Assembly (NCBI RefSeq): GCF_934643405.1
Contig: NZ_CAKUCL010000182.1
Span: forward strand, 1 to 14,203
Origin: an uncultured Actinoplanes sp.
GTDB taxonomy: Bacteria > Actinomycetota > Actinomycetes > Mycobacteriales > Micromonosporaceae
DNA: 14,203 bases
Direction: 5' to 3'
Below are positions 7,113-13,768 of this stretch, one piece after another. The first letter of the stretch is position 1; each line of letters begins with the position of its first letter. A program made the translations under genes and the position numbers. Below the pieces are notes generated by a model that saw only the letters and a program-made list of their open reading frames with translations, did no database searches and was not told where the DNA came from.

Positions 7113-7223
7113 TCAGCCCACCAGGGGCAATGCCGCTCCCATGCTGATCAGCACTCCGACCAGAATGATGATCCTGATTGTCACGGATTCCGGGATACGG
7201 ACGCAGAAGGCGAGCTCGAACAT
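7113..7223 (-). CDS. Probable 36-aa single-span membrane peptide
   Basis: A short gene with ATG at 7223 preceded by AGGAG five bases upstream, a near-ideal ribosome binding site. The product has a short amphipathic start (MFELAFCVRIPESV) and a hydrophobic C-terminal half (TIRIIILVGVLISMGAALPL) long enough for one membrane span; Arg9 and Arg18 are the only clearly positive side chains. I do not recognise the family. The coding part lies between a terminator and a long untranslated stretch, and its ribosome binding site is inside a 17-bp element repeated 460 bp away. The frame is open further upstream to 7337, but the ribosome binding site decides the start. It could be a small stress or holin-like peptide, a leader, or chance; translation has not been shown. 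Confidence 0.5.
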   Translation of the reverse strand: MFELAFCVRIPESVTIRIIILVGVLISMGAALPLVG

Positions 7224-7228
7224 TTTTG

Positions 7229-7245
7229 CTCCTGGGTTGGACGGG
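7229..7245 (-). repeat. 17-bp direct repeat, copy A (ribosome binding site of the 36-aa gene)
   Basis: CTCCTGGGTTGGACGGG on the + strand recurs exactly at 7689-7705, in the same orientation. On the - strand its 3' end is AGGAG, the ribosome binding site of the peptide gene starting at 7223. Confidence 0.85.
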
Positions 7246-7462
7246 ATCTCAGAAATGTGAAGCACTACGCGATCGGGATGTGTGGCGCCGCTGCAACGGC
7301 TGTCCCGTCGGTAGCAATCTCTCAACGCCGCATCCAACGTCCGGGTGATGCGGCGAATCGGATTCTTCCGGATCTGCTGGCGGTCTCCTTGACGCCATCT
7401 AGGCGGGCTTCCGGCGTGTTAATCGGTGAACGAAGCGACCGCGCATCGGTTACGGACGCGAT

Positions 7463-7479
7463 CAGGATGCGCGATCCTG
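7463..7479. repeat. Inverted repeat CAGGAT-N5-ATCCTG
   Basis: Six-bp perfect arms (7463-7468 and 7474-7479) flank GCGCG. It lies about 240 bp upstream of the 36-aa gene in non-coding DNA. It could be an operator or a weak hairpin; nothing else supports a role. Confidence 0.3.
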
Positions 7480-7688
7480 CACATAACGACCGAACCGGCG
7501 TCAGGTAGCGGGTTGCCGCGCCAGATCGACGAACATCGCCCTCCGGACCGGGGAAGAGGTATAACGAGTGCGACCCATTTCCGGTGACGTGTGATTTCAG
7601 TCATCGTGACGCTTCTGGGCGACCTCCGTTAAATTCACGATTGTGCTAGATCCCCGAGTTGAACGGTGGGGTCTATCTCGAAGGCCTT

Positions 7689-7705
7689 CTCCTGGGTTGG
7701 ACGGG
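7689..7705 (-). repeat. 17-bp direct repeat, copy B (no start codon behind it)
   Basis: An exact second copy of CTCCTGGGTTGGACGGG. On the - strand the AGGAG is followed by TTCGAG at nearly the same distance as in copy A, but without ATG, GTG or TTG between them. It looks like a decayed duplicate of the peptide gene start, or a shared binding element. Confidence 0.8.
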
Positions 7706-7769
7706 TGATCGAGAGGGGTTCGGCGGGCGTTTCTGCAAAAACGGACGCCGGCCCCGCACGTCCACCGAG

Positions 7770-10190
7770 TCAGACGCGTGCCATGGCCAGATAGGGGCCG
7801 GTGACGCTGTGCGGGTCGGCGGCCACCTCGGCCGGGGTGCCCAGCGCGACGACGCGGCCGCCCTCGGGGCCGCCGCCCGGGCCCATGTCGATCAGGTGGT
7901 CGGCGGCGGCCAGCACGTCGAGGTCGTGATCGATCACGACGATCGTGGCGCCGCCGGCCAGCAACCGGTCGAAGACGCCGATCAGCGTGCGGATGTCGAC
8001 CGGGTGCAAGCCGGTGGACGGCTCGTCCAGCACGTAGAGGACGTTGCGCTGGCTGCTGCGCAGGCGGGCCGCGATGCGCAGCCGCTGCGACTCGCCGCCG
8101 GACAGCGACGGGGTCGGTTCGCCCAGGCGCAGGTAGTCCAGGCCGACGTCGGCGATGGGGCGCAGCGGGCGGACCACCGCGGGCAGGCCGGCGAACCGGT
8201 CGAGAGCCTCGCGGACCGTCAGATCGAGCACTTCGGCGATGGTGAGCCCGTCGACGCGTACGGAAAGGGTCTCGTCGTTGAATCTCGCGCCGTGACAGGT
8301 GGGGCATGCGACGTTGATGTCCGGCAGGTACTGCACGTCCAGGTCGATCGACCCCAGGCCGCGGCAGGTCGGGCACTGGCCGTCCTTGGTGTTGAACGAG
8401 AAGTGCCCGGGCGTCCGGCCCGAGGCGGCGGCGAAGTGGGCGCGGATCGCGTCGAACGCCCCCGAGTACGTGCTGGGCGTCGAACGCGCGTTGAGGCCGA
8501 TCGGCGTGGCATCGATCTCCACCACCTGCCGGATCGAGCCCAGATCCAGCGCCTTGACGTGCGACGGCAACGGATTGCCGGTCAGCTCCGCACGGGCCGC
8601 GGGGATCAGGCTGTCGAGCACGAGAGCCGTCTTGCCCGCCCCGGACGGCCCGGCCAACGTGGTCAGCCGGTTGATCGGAAAGCCGGCGGTGACGTCGCGA
8701 AGGTTGTAGAGGCTCCCGACCGTGATCGTGATACTTGCCGTGCCCGGTCCCAGCGGCACCCGATCGACCGCCCGCCGGCCCGCCAGGAACGGTCCGATGA
8801 TCGACTTCCGGTTCTTCCGGATCTGCGCGGGCGTCCCGGAGGCGACAACCGTGCCGCCCAGCCGGCCGGCCCCCGGACCCATCTCGATGATCCAGTCGGC
8901 GGTACGGATGACGTCCAGGTCGTGCTCGACGATCACCACCGAGTTGCCGTTGCCGGCCAGCGCGGCGATCGTCCGGCGCAGCCCCTCGACATTGCTCGGA
9001 TGCAACCCGACCGACGGCTCGTCCAGCACGTACAGCATGCCGGTGGTGTTCGCCCGTACGGTCGAGGTCAGCTCGATGCGTTGGCGCTCGCCGGTGGACA
9101 GCGTGGCACCGGCCCGGTCCAGTCCGAGGTAGCCGAGCCCCAGGCCGAGCAGGGGTTCGATGGCCCGGGTCAGCTCGCCGATCAGCCCGTCGGTCAGCCG
9201 GCTCAGCTCGGACGGCATCAGCGGCGGCAACGTGCGCGCGAACCCGAGCAGGTCGTCAAGACTCAGCGCACTGATCTCGGCGAGGTTGCGCCCGGCCAGC
9301 CGCGAGGCCAGCGCCTCCGGCCGCAACCGGGTGCCGTGGCAGGCCGGGCAGGTGTGCGAGCTCAGATACTTGCCGTTCTCCGACTTGCGGGCGGCGGTGA
9401 CCGCGTTGTCGTACGTGACGTTGAGCTGCACCTGCCGCCCGTTGCGCCCGGACACGGTGACGATCTGCTTCACCGGCTCGCCGTGCAGGACGAAGTCTTT
9501 CTCCTTGCGGGTGAGGTTTCCGTACGGGACATCCAGCCGGACACCCAGTTCGCCTGCCGCATACATGCTGAGCCGGCGGCCGCCCACGTTCCACGGCAGG
9601 ACGGCACCGTCCGCGATCGTCTTGCTGGGGTCGGCGACCAGCGTGTCCGGGTCGACGTCGAACACCGTGCCGATGCCGTTGCAGGTCGGGCACGCCCCGA
9701 CGGAGTTGAACGCGAACGACTCGGCGCCGGGCGCCTCGAACCGGACGCCGCATGTCGGGCAGGTGATCTCCATGGCCTGCGTCGCAATGGAGGGCGGGAC
9801 GTCATGCCCGTTGGGACAGCGATGCGTGCCCAGCCTCGACATGATCAGCCGGAGCACGTTGAGCACCTCGCTCATCGTGCCCACGGTGCTGCGCGGTCCC
9901 GGGACGGGCGGGCGTTGCCGCAGGGCCAGCGCCGGCGGCAGATGGTCGATCCGGTCGACGTCCGGCCGCTCGGCCTGGGTGAGCCGCCGCCGGCTGTACG
10001 TGCTGAGCCCCTCCAGGAAGCGGTGCAGACCCTCGGCGTAGAGCGTGCCCATGGCCAGCGACGTCTTGCCCGAGCCGGACACCCCGGCGATCAGGACCGT
10101 ACGCCAGAGGGGAACGTCGACGTCGAGATCGCGCAGGGTGTTGTGGCGCACGCCGCGGACCTCGATGGCCCGCGGCAGATCAATGACCAT
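7770..10190 (-). CDS. UvrA2-type ABC ATPase lacking the UvrB-binding domain
   Basis: An 806-aa tandem ABC protein of the UvrA family, against about 950 aa for canonical UvrA. NBD1 has Walker A GVSGSGKT (36-43), a modified signature LSTGERQRIEL (about 363) and Walker B LYVLDEPSVGLHP. NBD2 has GPSGAGKT (about 513), LSGGESQRL (about 696) and LYVLDEPSTGLHP. Zinc-type Cys pairs occur at CPTC (143), CPTC (166), CPACHG (280), CPTCRG (605) and CPTCHG (628). After RCPNGHDVPP the chain runs almost straight into the Cys module, so the usual UvrB-binding insertion is missing. This marks the UvrA2/DrrC-like class linked to DNA damage or drug tolerance, which binds DNA but cannot load UvrB in the standard way. 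ATG 10190 overlaps the polymerase gene by 11 bp with no clear ribosome binding site, suggesting coupled translation. It is the last gene of the operon. Confidence 0.92.
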   Translation of the reverse strand: MVIDLPRAIEVRGVRHNTLRDLDVDVPLWRTVLIAGVSGSGKTSLAMGTLYAEGLHRFLEGLSTYSRRRLTQAERPDVDRIDHLPPALALRQRPPVPGPRSTVGTMSEVLNVLRLIMSRLGTHRCPNGHDVPPSIATQAMEITCPTCGVRFEAPGAESFAFNSVGACPTCNGIGTVFDVDPDTLVADPSKTIADGAVLPWNVGGRRLSMYAAGELGVRLDVPYGNLTRKEKDFVLHGEPVKQIVTVSGRNGRQVQLNVTYDNAVTAARKSENGKYLSSHTCPACHGTRLRPEALASRLAGRNLAEISALSLDDLLGFARTLPPLMPSELSRLTDGLIGELTRAIEPLLGLGLGYLGLDRAGATLSTGERQRIELTSTVRANTTGMLYVLDEPSVGLHPSNVEGLRRTIAALAGNGNSVVIVEHDLDVIRTADWIIEMGPGAGRLGGTVVASGTPAQIRKNRKSIIGPFLAGRRAVDRVPLGPGTASITITVGSLYNLRDVTAGFPINRLTTLAGPSGAGKTALVLDSLIPAARAELTGNPLPSHVKALDLGSIRQVVEIDATPIGLNARSTPSTYSGAFDAIRAHFAAASGRTPGHFSFNTKDGQCPTCRGLGSIDLDVQYLPDINVACPTCHGARFNDETLSVRVDGLTIAEVLDLTVREALDRFAGLPAVVRPLRPIADVGLDYLRLGEPTPSLSGGESQRLRIAARLRSSQRNVLYVLDEPSTGLHPVDIRTLIGVFDRLLAGGATIVVIDHDLDVLAAADHLIDMGPGGGPEGGRVVALGTPAEVAADPHSVTGPYLAMARV

Positions 10191-11094
10191 CGGGAAGGGC
10201 CGGCCCCTTGATCAGCAGGTCGGCCAGCAGGTCACCGTGCTCCTCGATCCGCTCCAGCACCTCGACCGCCGGGAACTGCCGCGCCGGCTCCGCGCCGGTG
10301 GCCACCGCCTCGACCTCGTCCCAGGTGAGCGGGGTCGAGGCGGTCGGCGTCTCCTGGGCCCGCAGCGAGTACGGCGTCACCGTCGTCTTGGCCGCCGCGT
10401 TCTGACTCCAGTCGATGAAGACCTTGCCCGGCCGTACCGCCTTGGCCATCTTCGCGGTGATCGAAGCGGGCACCATCGTCGCCATCTCCTCGGCGATCCG
10501 CTTCGCGTACGCCGACACCACCTCCGCGTCCTGCGTGCCGGATATCGGGCAGCAGAGCTGCATGCCTTTCTTGCCGGAGGTTTTCGGGTACGCCGTGACC
10601 CCGTCCTCGGCCAGCCGGTCCCGCATCAGGACCGCCACCGCGCAGCACTCCTGGAGCCCGGCCGGCGCGCCCGGGTCGAGGTCGACGACGAGCAGATCCG
10701 GGTCCTCGCCGATGCGCCACTGCGGCGTGTGCAGTTCGAGCGCGGCCAGGTTGGCCAGCCAGACCAGCGTGGGCAGGTCGTCGACCACGATGAAGTCGAT
10801 GGTCTCCCGGCTCTTGGTCGACCCGGGGACGGGCAGCGTCTCCAGGTGCACCCAGTCGGGCGTGCCACCGGGCTTGTTCTTCTCGAAGAAATGCATGCCG
10901 TCCACGCCGTTCGGGAAGCGGATGCGGGTGACCGCACGGCCCGCCAGATGCGGCAGGATGACCGGCGCCACCCGGGTGTAGTAGTCGATGACCTCGCCCT
11001 TGGTGAAGCCGGCCGACGGGTACATGACCTTGTCGAGGTTGGAGAGCTCCAGATCGCGCCCGTCGATCGACACCGTGAGCCGCTCACCGGCCAT
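10180..11094 (-). CDS. LigD-type NHEJ polymerase/primase, stand-alone
   Basis: An archaeo-eukaryotic primase-type polymerase of 304 aa, equivalent to the polymerase domain of LigD. In end joining it adds NTPs or dNTPs to DNA ends and fills gaps. The metal-binding acids are Asp138 and Asp140 in VVDLDPG and Asp228 in VFIDWSQN. Other family motifs are SNLDKVMYP, TRIRFPNGVDG, FFEKNKP, HTPQW (122-126) and KTSGKKGMQL (171-180), where Gln179 stands at a position that is His in LigD as I recall it. ATG 11094 is preceded by GGAGGAGG with a 6-bp spacer, which rules out the 14-codon extension to 11136. It overlaps the ligase stop by 11 bp and its own stop overlaps the uvrA2 start by 11 bp. There is no ligase or phosphoesterase domain on the same chain. 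Confidence 0.93.
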   Translation of the reverse strand: MAGERLTVSIDGRDLELSNLDKVMYPSAGFTKGEVIDYYTRVAPVILPHLAGRAVTRIRFPNGVDGMHFFEKNKPGGTPDWVHLETLPVPGSTKSRETIDFIVVDDLPTLVWLANLAALELHTPQWRIGEDPDLLVVDLDPGAPAGLQECCAVAVLMRDRLAEDGVTAYPKTSGKKGMQLCCPISGTQDAEVVSAYAKRIAEEMATMVPASITAKMAKAVRPGKVFIDWSQNAAAKTTVTPYSLRAQETPTASTPLTWDEVEAVATGAEPARQFPAVEVLERIEEHGDLLADLLIKGPALPDGH

Positions 11095-12088
11095 CGTCGT
11101 CCTCCTCCGCGCACTCCTGCGGCGTCTTGTCGTCACGCAACCTCAGGAACCTGGGGAAACGCAAGCGTCCGTCCGGGGTCCGGTTGCCGTAGCGGATCTC
11201 CACCACCAGCTCCGGACGTACCCAGTGCGCGCCCTTCGCATCCTCCCGGGGCACCACACCCTTGACGAACGGCGACTCCCTGGTCGCGAGCGGCTCCAGC
11301 GCGTTGAGCAGCTCCTTCTCCGAGACGTTGCTGATGCCGCCGCCGACCCGCCCGCGGAACGCGAGCCCGTCCGGGGTGGGCACGCCGACCAGCAGGCCAC
11401 CCAGCTTGCGTGCCCCGGACCGCCAGCCGCCGACCACGTAGTCGCCGGTGCGGTCGAACTTGACCTTGATCCACTCGGGCGAGCGTGTGCCGGGCAGGTA
11501 GACCGAGTCGGACCGCTTCGCGACCACCCCCTCGAGGTGGTTCTCCCGGGCCGCGGCCTGGGTGGCCGACCCGTCACCGAACGACGGCGGCACCATCCAG
11601 CGCGGCCCGGCCAGATCGAGCTCCTCGAGCTTCTCCCGGCGGGCCAGGTACGGCAGACCGGTGTAGTCGTTCCCGTCGTGATAGAGCAGATCGAAAATCA
11701 TGTACGTGACGGGGAGTGTCGCCGCCAATCGCGCCGCCCGGGCCTGCTCGCGGACGTGCATCCGCTCGGCCAGCGCGGTGAACGACGGCCGGCCCGCCGC
11801 GTCCAGCACCACCATCTCGCCGTCCAGCAGCGTGCCCTCGGGCAGATGCAGGTCGGCGATCTCCGGGTACGCGGCAGTCACCACCGCTCCCGAGCGCGCG
11901 AACAGAACCGGGGACCCGCCGGTGAAGAGGGCGAGAACCCGGACGCCGTCCCACTTGAACTCGTAGCTCCAGCCGGAGCCGGACGGCAGCGCGCCGGCGG
12001 TGGCGAGCATCGGAGACAGCGGCGCACCAGGCACCCGATCACCATAGGCAGGTCGGAACACCTTACGCAGGCGTCTCAGTGATGCCAT
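11084..12088 (-). CDS. ATP-dependent DNA ligase (LigD ligase-domain type)
   Basis: A 334-aa ligase that seals nicks and, with Ku, double-strand ends. Nucleotidyltransferase motifs: I EFKWDGVR with the adenylated Lys45, III DGEMVVLD (89-96), IIIa FDLLYHDG (132-139), IV EGVVAKR (186-192) and V WIKVK (206-210). The C-terminal OB fold carries VRPELVVEIRY (290-300) and FPRFLRLRDDK. All catalytic residues are present. The size equals the ligase domain alone; no polymerase or phosphoesterase is fused. ATG 12088 gives the longest form but lacks a good ribosome binding site and leaves only 38 bp to Ku. GTG 12034, which would begin MPGAPLSPMLAT, has TATGGT six bases upstream and could be a leaderless start. 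It is the first gene of the operon and is divergent from Ku. Confidence 0.92.
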   Translation of the reverse strand: MASLRRLRKVFRPAYGDRVPGAPLSPMLATAGALPSGSGWSYEFKWDGVRVLALFTGGSPVLFARSGAVVTAAYPEIADLHLPEGTLLDGEMVVLDAAGRPSFTALAERMHVREQARAARLAATLPVTYMIFDLLYHDGNDYTGLPYLARREKLEELDLAGPRWMVPPSFGDGSATQAAARENHLEGVVAKRSDSVYLPGTRSPEWIKVKFDRTGDYVVGGWRSGARKLGGLLVGVPTPDGLAFRGRVGGGISNVSEKELLNALEPLATRESPFVKGVVPREDAKGAHWVRPELVVEIRYGNRTPDGRLRFPRFLRLRDDKTPQECAEEDDDGR

Positions 12089-12126
12089 CCTGATCGAGAC
12101 ACCTCACGCTGGGTATAGGAGTGATC
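12035..12126. promoter_or_regulatory. Divergent promoter region between the ligase operon and Ku
   Basis: Both directions of the NHEJ module must start here. TATGGT (complement of 12041-12046) is a possible -10 for the ligase operon if translation begins at GTG 12034. On the Ku side AGGAG at 12117-12121 is a clear ribosome binding site five bases before ATG 12127; GTATAGG just before it is AT-richer but too close to be a normal -10. I see no LexA-type or other damage operator. Confidence 0.35.
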
Positions 12127-13083
12127 ATGCGAGCGATCTGGAAGGGCGCGGTTTCGTTCGGCCTGGTGTCGATCGCCGTGAAGCTCTATTCGGCCACCGA
12201 GGAGAAGGACATCCGCTTCCACCAGGTGCATCGCACCGACGGCGGCCGGATCAAGTACCAGCGCACCTGCTCGATCGACGGCGAGGTGGTCAGCTACGAC
12301 GACATCGCCAAGGGGTACGACATCGGCGGCGGCGAGATGGTGATCCTCACCGACGAGGACTTCGCCGACCTGCCGCTGACCACGTCCCGGGCGATCGACG
12401 TGCTGGAGTTCGTGCCGGCCGACCAGATCGACCCGATCCTGTTCGCCAAGGCGTACTACCTCGAACCGGAAGGCCAGGCCGCCAAGCCGTACGTGCTGCT
12501 GCGCGACGCCCTCCAGGACGCCGACCGGGTGGCCATCGTCAAGATCGCCCTGCGTCAGCGCGAGCAGCTGGCCACCCTGCGGGTGCACGAGGGCGTGCTC
12601 GTGCTGAACACGATGCTCTGGCCCGACGAGGTGCGCAGGCCCGAGTTCGGCTTCCTCGACGAGGACATCGAGACCCGGCCGGCCGAGCTGGCCATGGCCT
12701 CGTCGCTCATCGACTCGATGGCGGGCAGCTTCAAGCCGGAGGAGTTCACCGACAACTACCGGGCCGCGCTTCAGGAGGTCATCGACGCCAAGGTCGAGGG
12801 GCGCGAGGTCGTGCAGCCGGAGGAGGCCGAGGAGGAGCCGTCGGCGGCGATCGACCTGATGGCGGCCTTGAAGGCGTCGGTGGAGCGGGCGAAGAAGGCG
12901 CGCGGCGAGGAGGGCGCGCCGGCGGCCTCCGGTTCGGCGGCTTCGGCTGCTTCGGCTGCTTCGGCTGCGTCGGCCAAGAAGGCTCCGGCCAAGAAAGCCG
13001 CCGCCGCTTCGGCGAAGAAGGCGCCCGCCAAGAAGGCAACCAAGGCCACGCCCGCCAAGAAGGCTGCCAAGAAGTCGGCGTGA
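12127..13083 (+). CDS. ku: Ku protein, NHEJ DNA-end binding, with lysine-rich tail
   Basis: Prokaryotic Ku forms a homodimeric ring on double-strand ends and recruits ligase and polymerase. The product is 318 aa. Residues 1-255 are the Ku core, starting with the typical MRAIWKGAVSFGLVSI and including DIRFHQVH, YQRTC and YYLEP. The segment around RAALQEVIDAKVEG (about 217-230) is the usual end of the bridge and C-terminal recruiting part. From about 265 an Ala/Ser linker leads to repeated AKKAPAKKA units up to the end; such basic tails occur in actinobacterial Ku and increase DNA binding. ATG 12127 is chosen because AGGAG lies 5 bp upstream and the core begins immediately; GTG 12121 overlaps that site. 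It is divergent from the ligase, and the Nudix gene follows after 13 bp. Confidence 0.96.
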   Translation: MRAIWKGAVSFGLVSIAVKLYSATEEKDIRFHQVHRTDGGRIKYQRTCSIDGEVVSYDDIAKGYDIGGGEMVILTDEDFADLPLTTSRAIDVLEFVPADQIDPILFAKAYYLEPEGQAAKPYVLLRDALQDADRVAIVKIALRQREQLATLRVHEGVLVLNTMLWPDEVRRPEFGFLDEDIETRPAELAMASSLIDSMAGSFKPEEFTDNYRAALQEVIDAKVEGREVVQPEEAEEEPSAAIDLMAALKASVERAKKARGEEGAPAASGSAASAASAASAASAKKAPAKKAAAASAKKAPAKKATKATPAKKAAKKSA

Positions 13084-13084
13084 C

Positions 13085-13090
13085 TAGAGT
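13085..13090 (+). promoter_or_regulatory. Possible -10 element (TAGAGT) for a leaderless Nudix transcript
   Basis: TAGAGT fits TANNNT and ends six bases before GTG 13097, the geometry of leaderless actinobacterial transcripts. No ribosome binding site is visible before that GTG, which agrees. The alternative is read-through from Ku, 13 bp upstream. No -35 box is clear. Confidence 0.4.
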
Positions 13091-13096
13091 TGGCCC

Positions 13097-13585
13097 GTGG
13101 CATTGACGTGGGCTGAGTCTTACCTGGGCCGGGTGCGGGCGAGCGTCGGGGACACCGACACCATCCTCTTCGTGGGCGCACGCGGCGTGATCATCGACGA
13201 ACAGAACCGGTTGTTGCTGATACAGCGCTCCGACAACAAGCGCTGGGCCATCCCCGCGGGCGCGATGGAGCTCGGCGAGAGCATGGAGGAGTGCGCCATC
13301 CGCGAGGTGTGGGAGGAGACCGGCCTGCGCGCCACGTCACTGACCCCGTTCGCCTTCTACAGCTCCTACACGTACACGAACGAATACGGCCACACCTACC
13401 AGCAGATCCTGATGTCGTTCCGGATCCACGCCTGGGAGGGCGAGCTGCAGCGCCAGACCGAGGAGTCGGTGGACGCCGGTTTCTTCCCCTTGGACGCGCT
13501 GCCCGGCCCGAAGTCCTTCATCATCGACGAGACGCTGGAAGACCTGGCCGCATACGAGGCCACGGGCCGCCTGGTCCTGAAGTAG
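13097..13585 (+). CDS. Nudix hydrolase
   Basis: A 162-aa hydrolase of nucleoside-diphosphate-X compounds. The Nudix box GX5EX7REUXEEXGU is complete: Gly55, Glu61, Arg69-Glu70, Glu73-Glu74 and Gly76, with metal-binding Glu70, Glu73 and Glu74. The stretch before it, NRLLLIQRSDNKRWAIPAG, is typical of the MutT-like group. Substrate could be an oxidised nucleotide, ADP-ribose or another; residues outside the box do not decide. GTG 13097 starts the family-length protein and lacks a ribosome binding site, but a -10-like TAGAGT lies six bases upstream. It follows Ku by 13 bp and ends at a hairpin, so it may be co-transcribed with Ku, which would fit a nucleotide-sanitising role, an inference from position. 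Confidence 0.9.
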   Translation: MALTWAESYLGRVRASVGDTDTILFVGARGVIIDEQNRLLLIQRSDNKRWAIPAGAMELGESMEECAIREVWEETGLRATSLTPFAFYSSYTYTNEYGHTYQQILMSFRIHAWEGELQRQTEESVDAGFFPLDALPGPKSFIIDETLEDLAAYEATGRLVLK

Positions 13586-13595
13586 TCCCCGGCGC

Positions 13596-13632
13596 CGCGC
13601 CGCCTCATCGGCCAGACCCGAGAGGCGGCGCG
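13596..13632. terminator. Hairpin terminator after the Nudix gene
   Basis: CGCGCCGCCTC (13596-13606) pairs with GAGGCGGCGCG (13622-13632), an 11-bp stem around a 15-nt loop, beginning 11 bp after the stop codon. There is no U-tract. Confidence 0.75.
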
Positions 13633-13768
13633 CCGTCCCGCAGACGCCCTCTCCGAGGCCACCAGGTTCTCCCGTCCGGCAGGTCCAACATGGATCCACT
13701 CGACGAGGCGCGCGCGGCGTCGCGACATCAGCGAGGGCACCCACCGGGCCCGATGCGGCCGACCCAGC
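13633..13768. other. Non-coding stretch before the tandem array
   Basis: Contains no supported gene. An ATG at 13690 opens a frame into the array (to 14130) with only CAGG as a weak ribosome binding site; the predicted product is Pro/Arg-rich and follows the repeat, so I do not call it. Confidence 0.5.

Larger units (their letters stand above)
7224..7769. other. Non-coding stretch upstream of the 36-aa peptide gene
   Basis: These 546 bp lie between the peptide start and the uvrA2 stop and hold no gene I can support. Base composition is less GC-rich than the flanking genes and codon-like third-position GC bias is lost. It contains two copies of a 17-bp element, a dyad at 7463-7479 and a GAAGGCCTTC palindrome at 7680-7689. 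A 61-codon reading frame on the - strand (7419-7604) has Arg-rich, non-family sequence and its GGAGG lies too far from the ATG. The stretch probably includes the promoter and leader of the peptide gene; I could not place a convincing -35/-10 pair. Confidence 0.5.

Noticed and set aside
7419..7604. A 61-codon frame on the - strand beginning MTEITRHRKW
   Set aside because: The GGAGG is about 18 bases from the ATG, the product is Arg-rich and unremarkable, and nothing else supports it.
7357..8825. A shared TTCTTCCGGATCTGC 15-mer between the empty interval and uvrA2
   Set aside because: One copy is inside well-conserved coding sequence, the neighbourhoods differ, and no third copy or structure was seen; probably chance.
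7659..10211. An 850-codon open frame on the + strand opposite uvrA2
   Set aside because: It is the antisense of a clear UvrA2 gene. Its sequence is Arg/Gly/Gln-rich without motifs, the usual result of high third-position GC.
12089..12126. A LexA-type SOS operator between ligase and Ku
   Set aside because: No GAAC-N4-GTTC-like dyad could be found in the gap.
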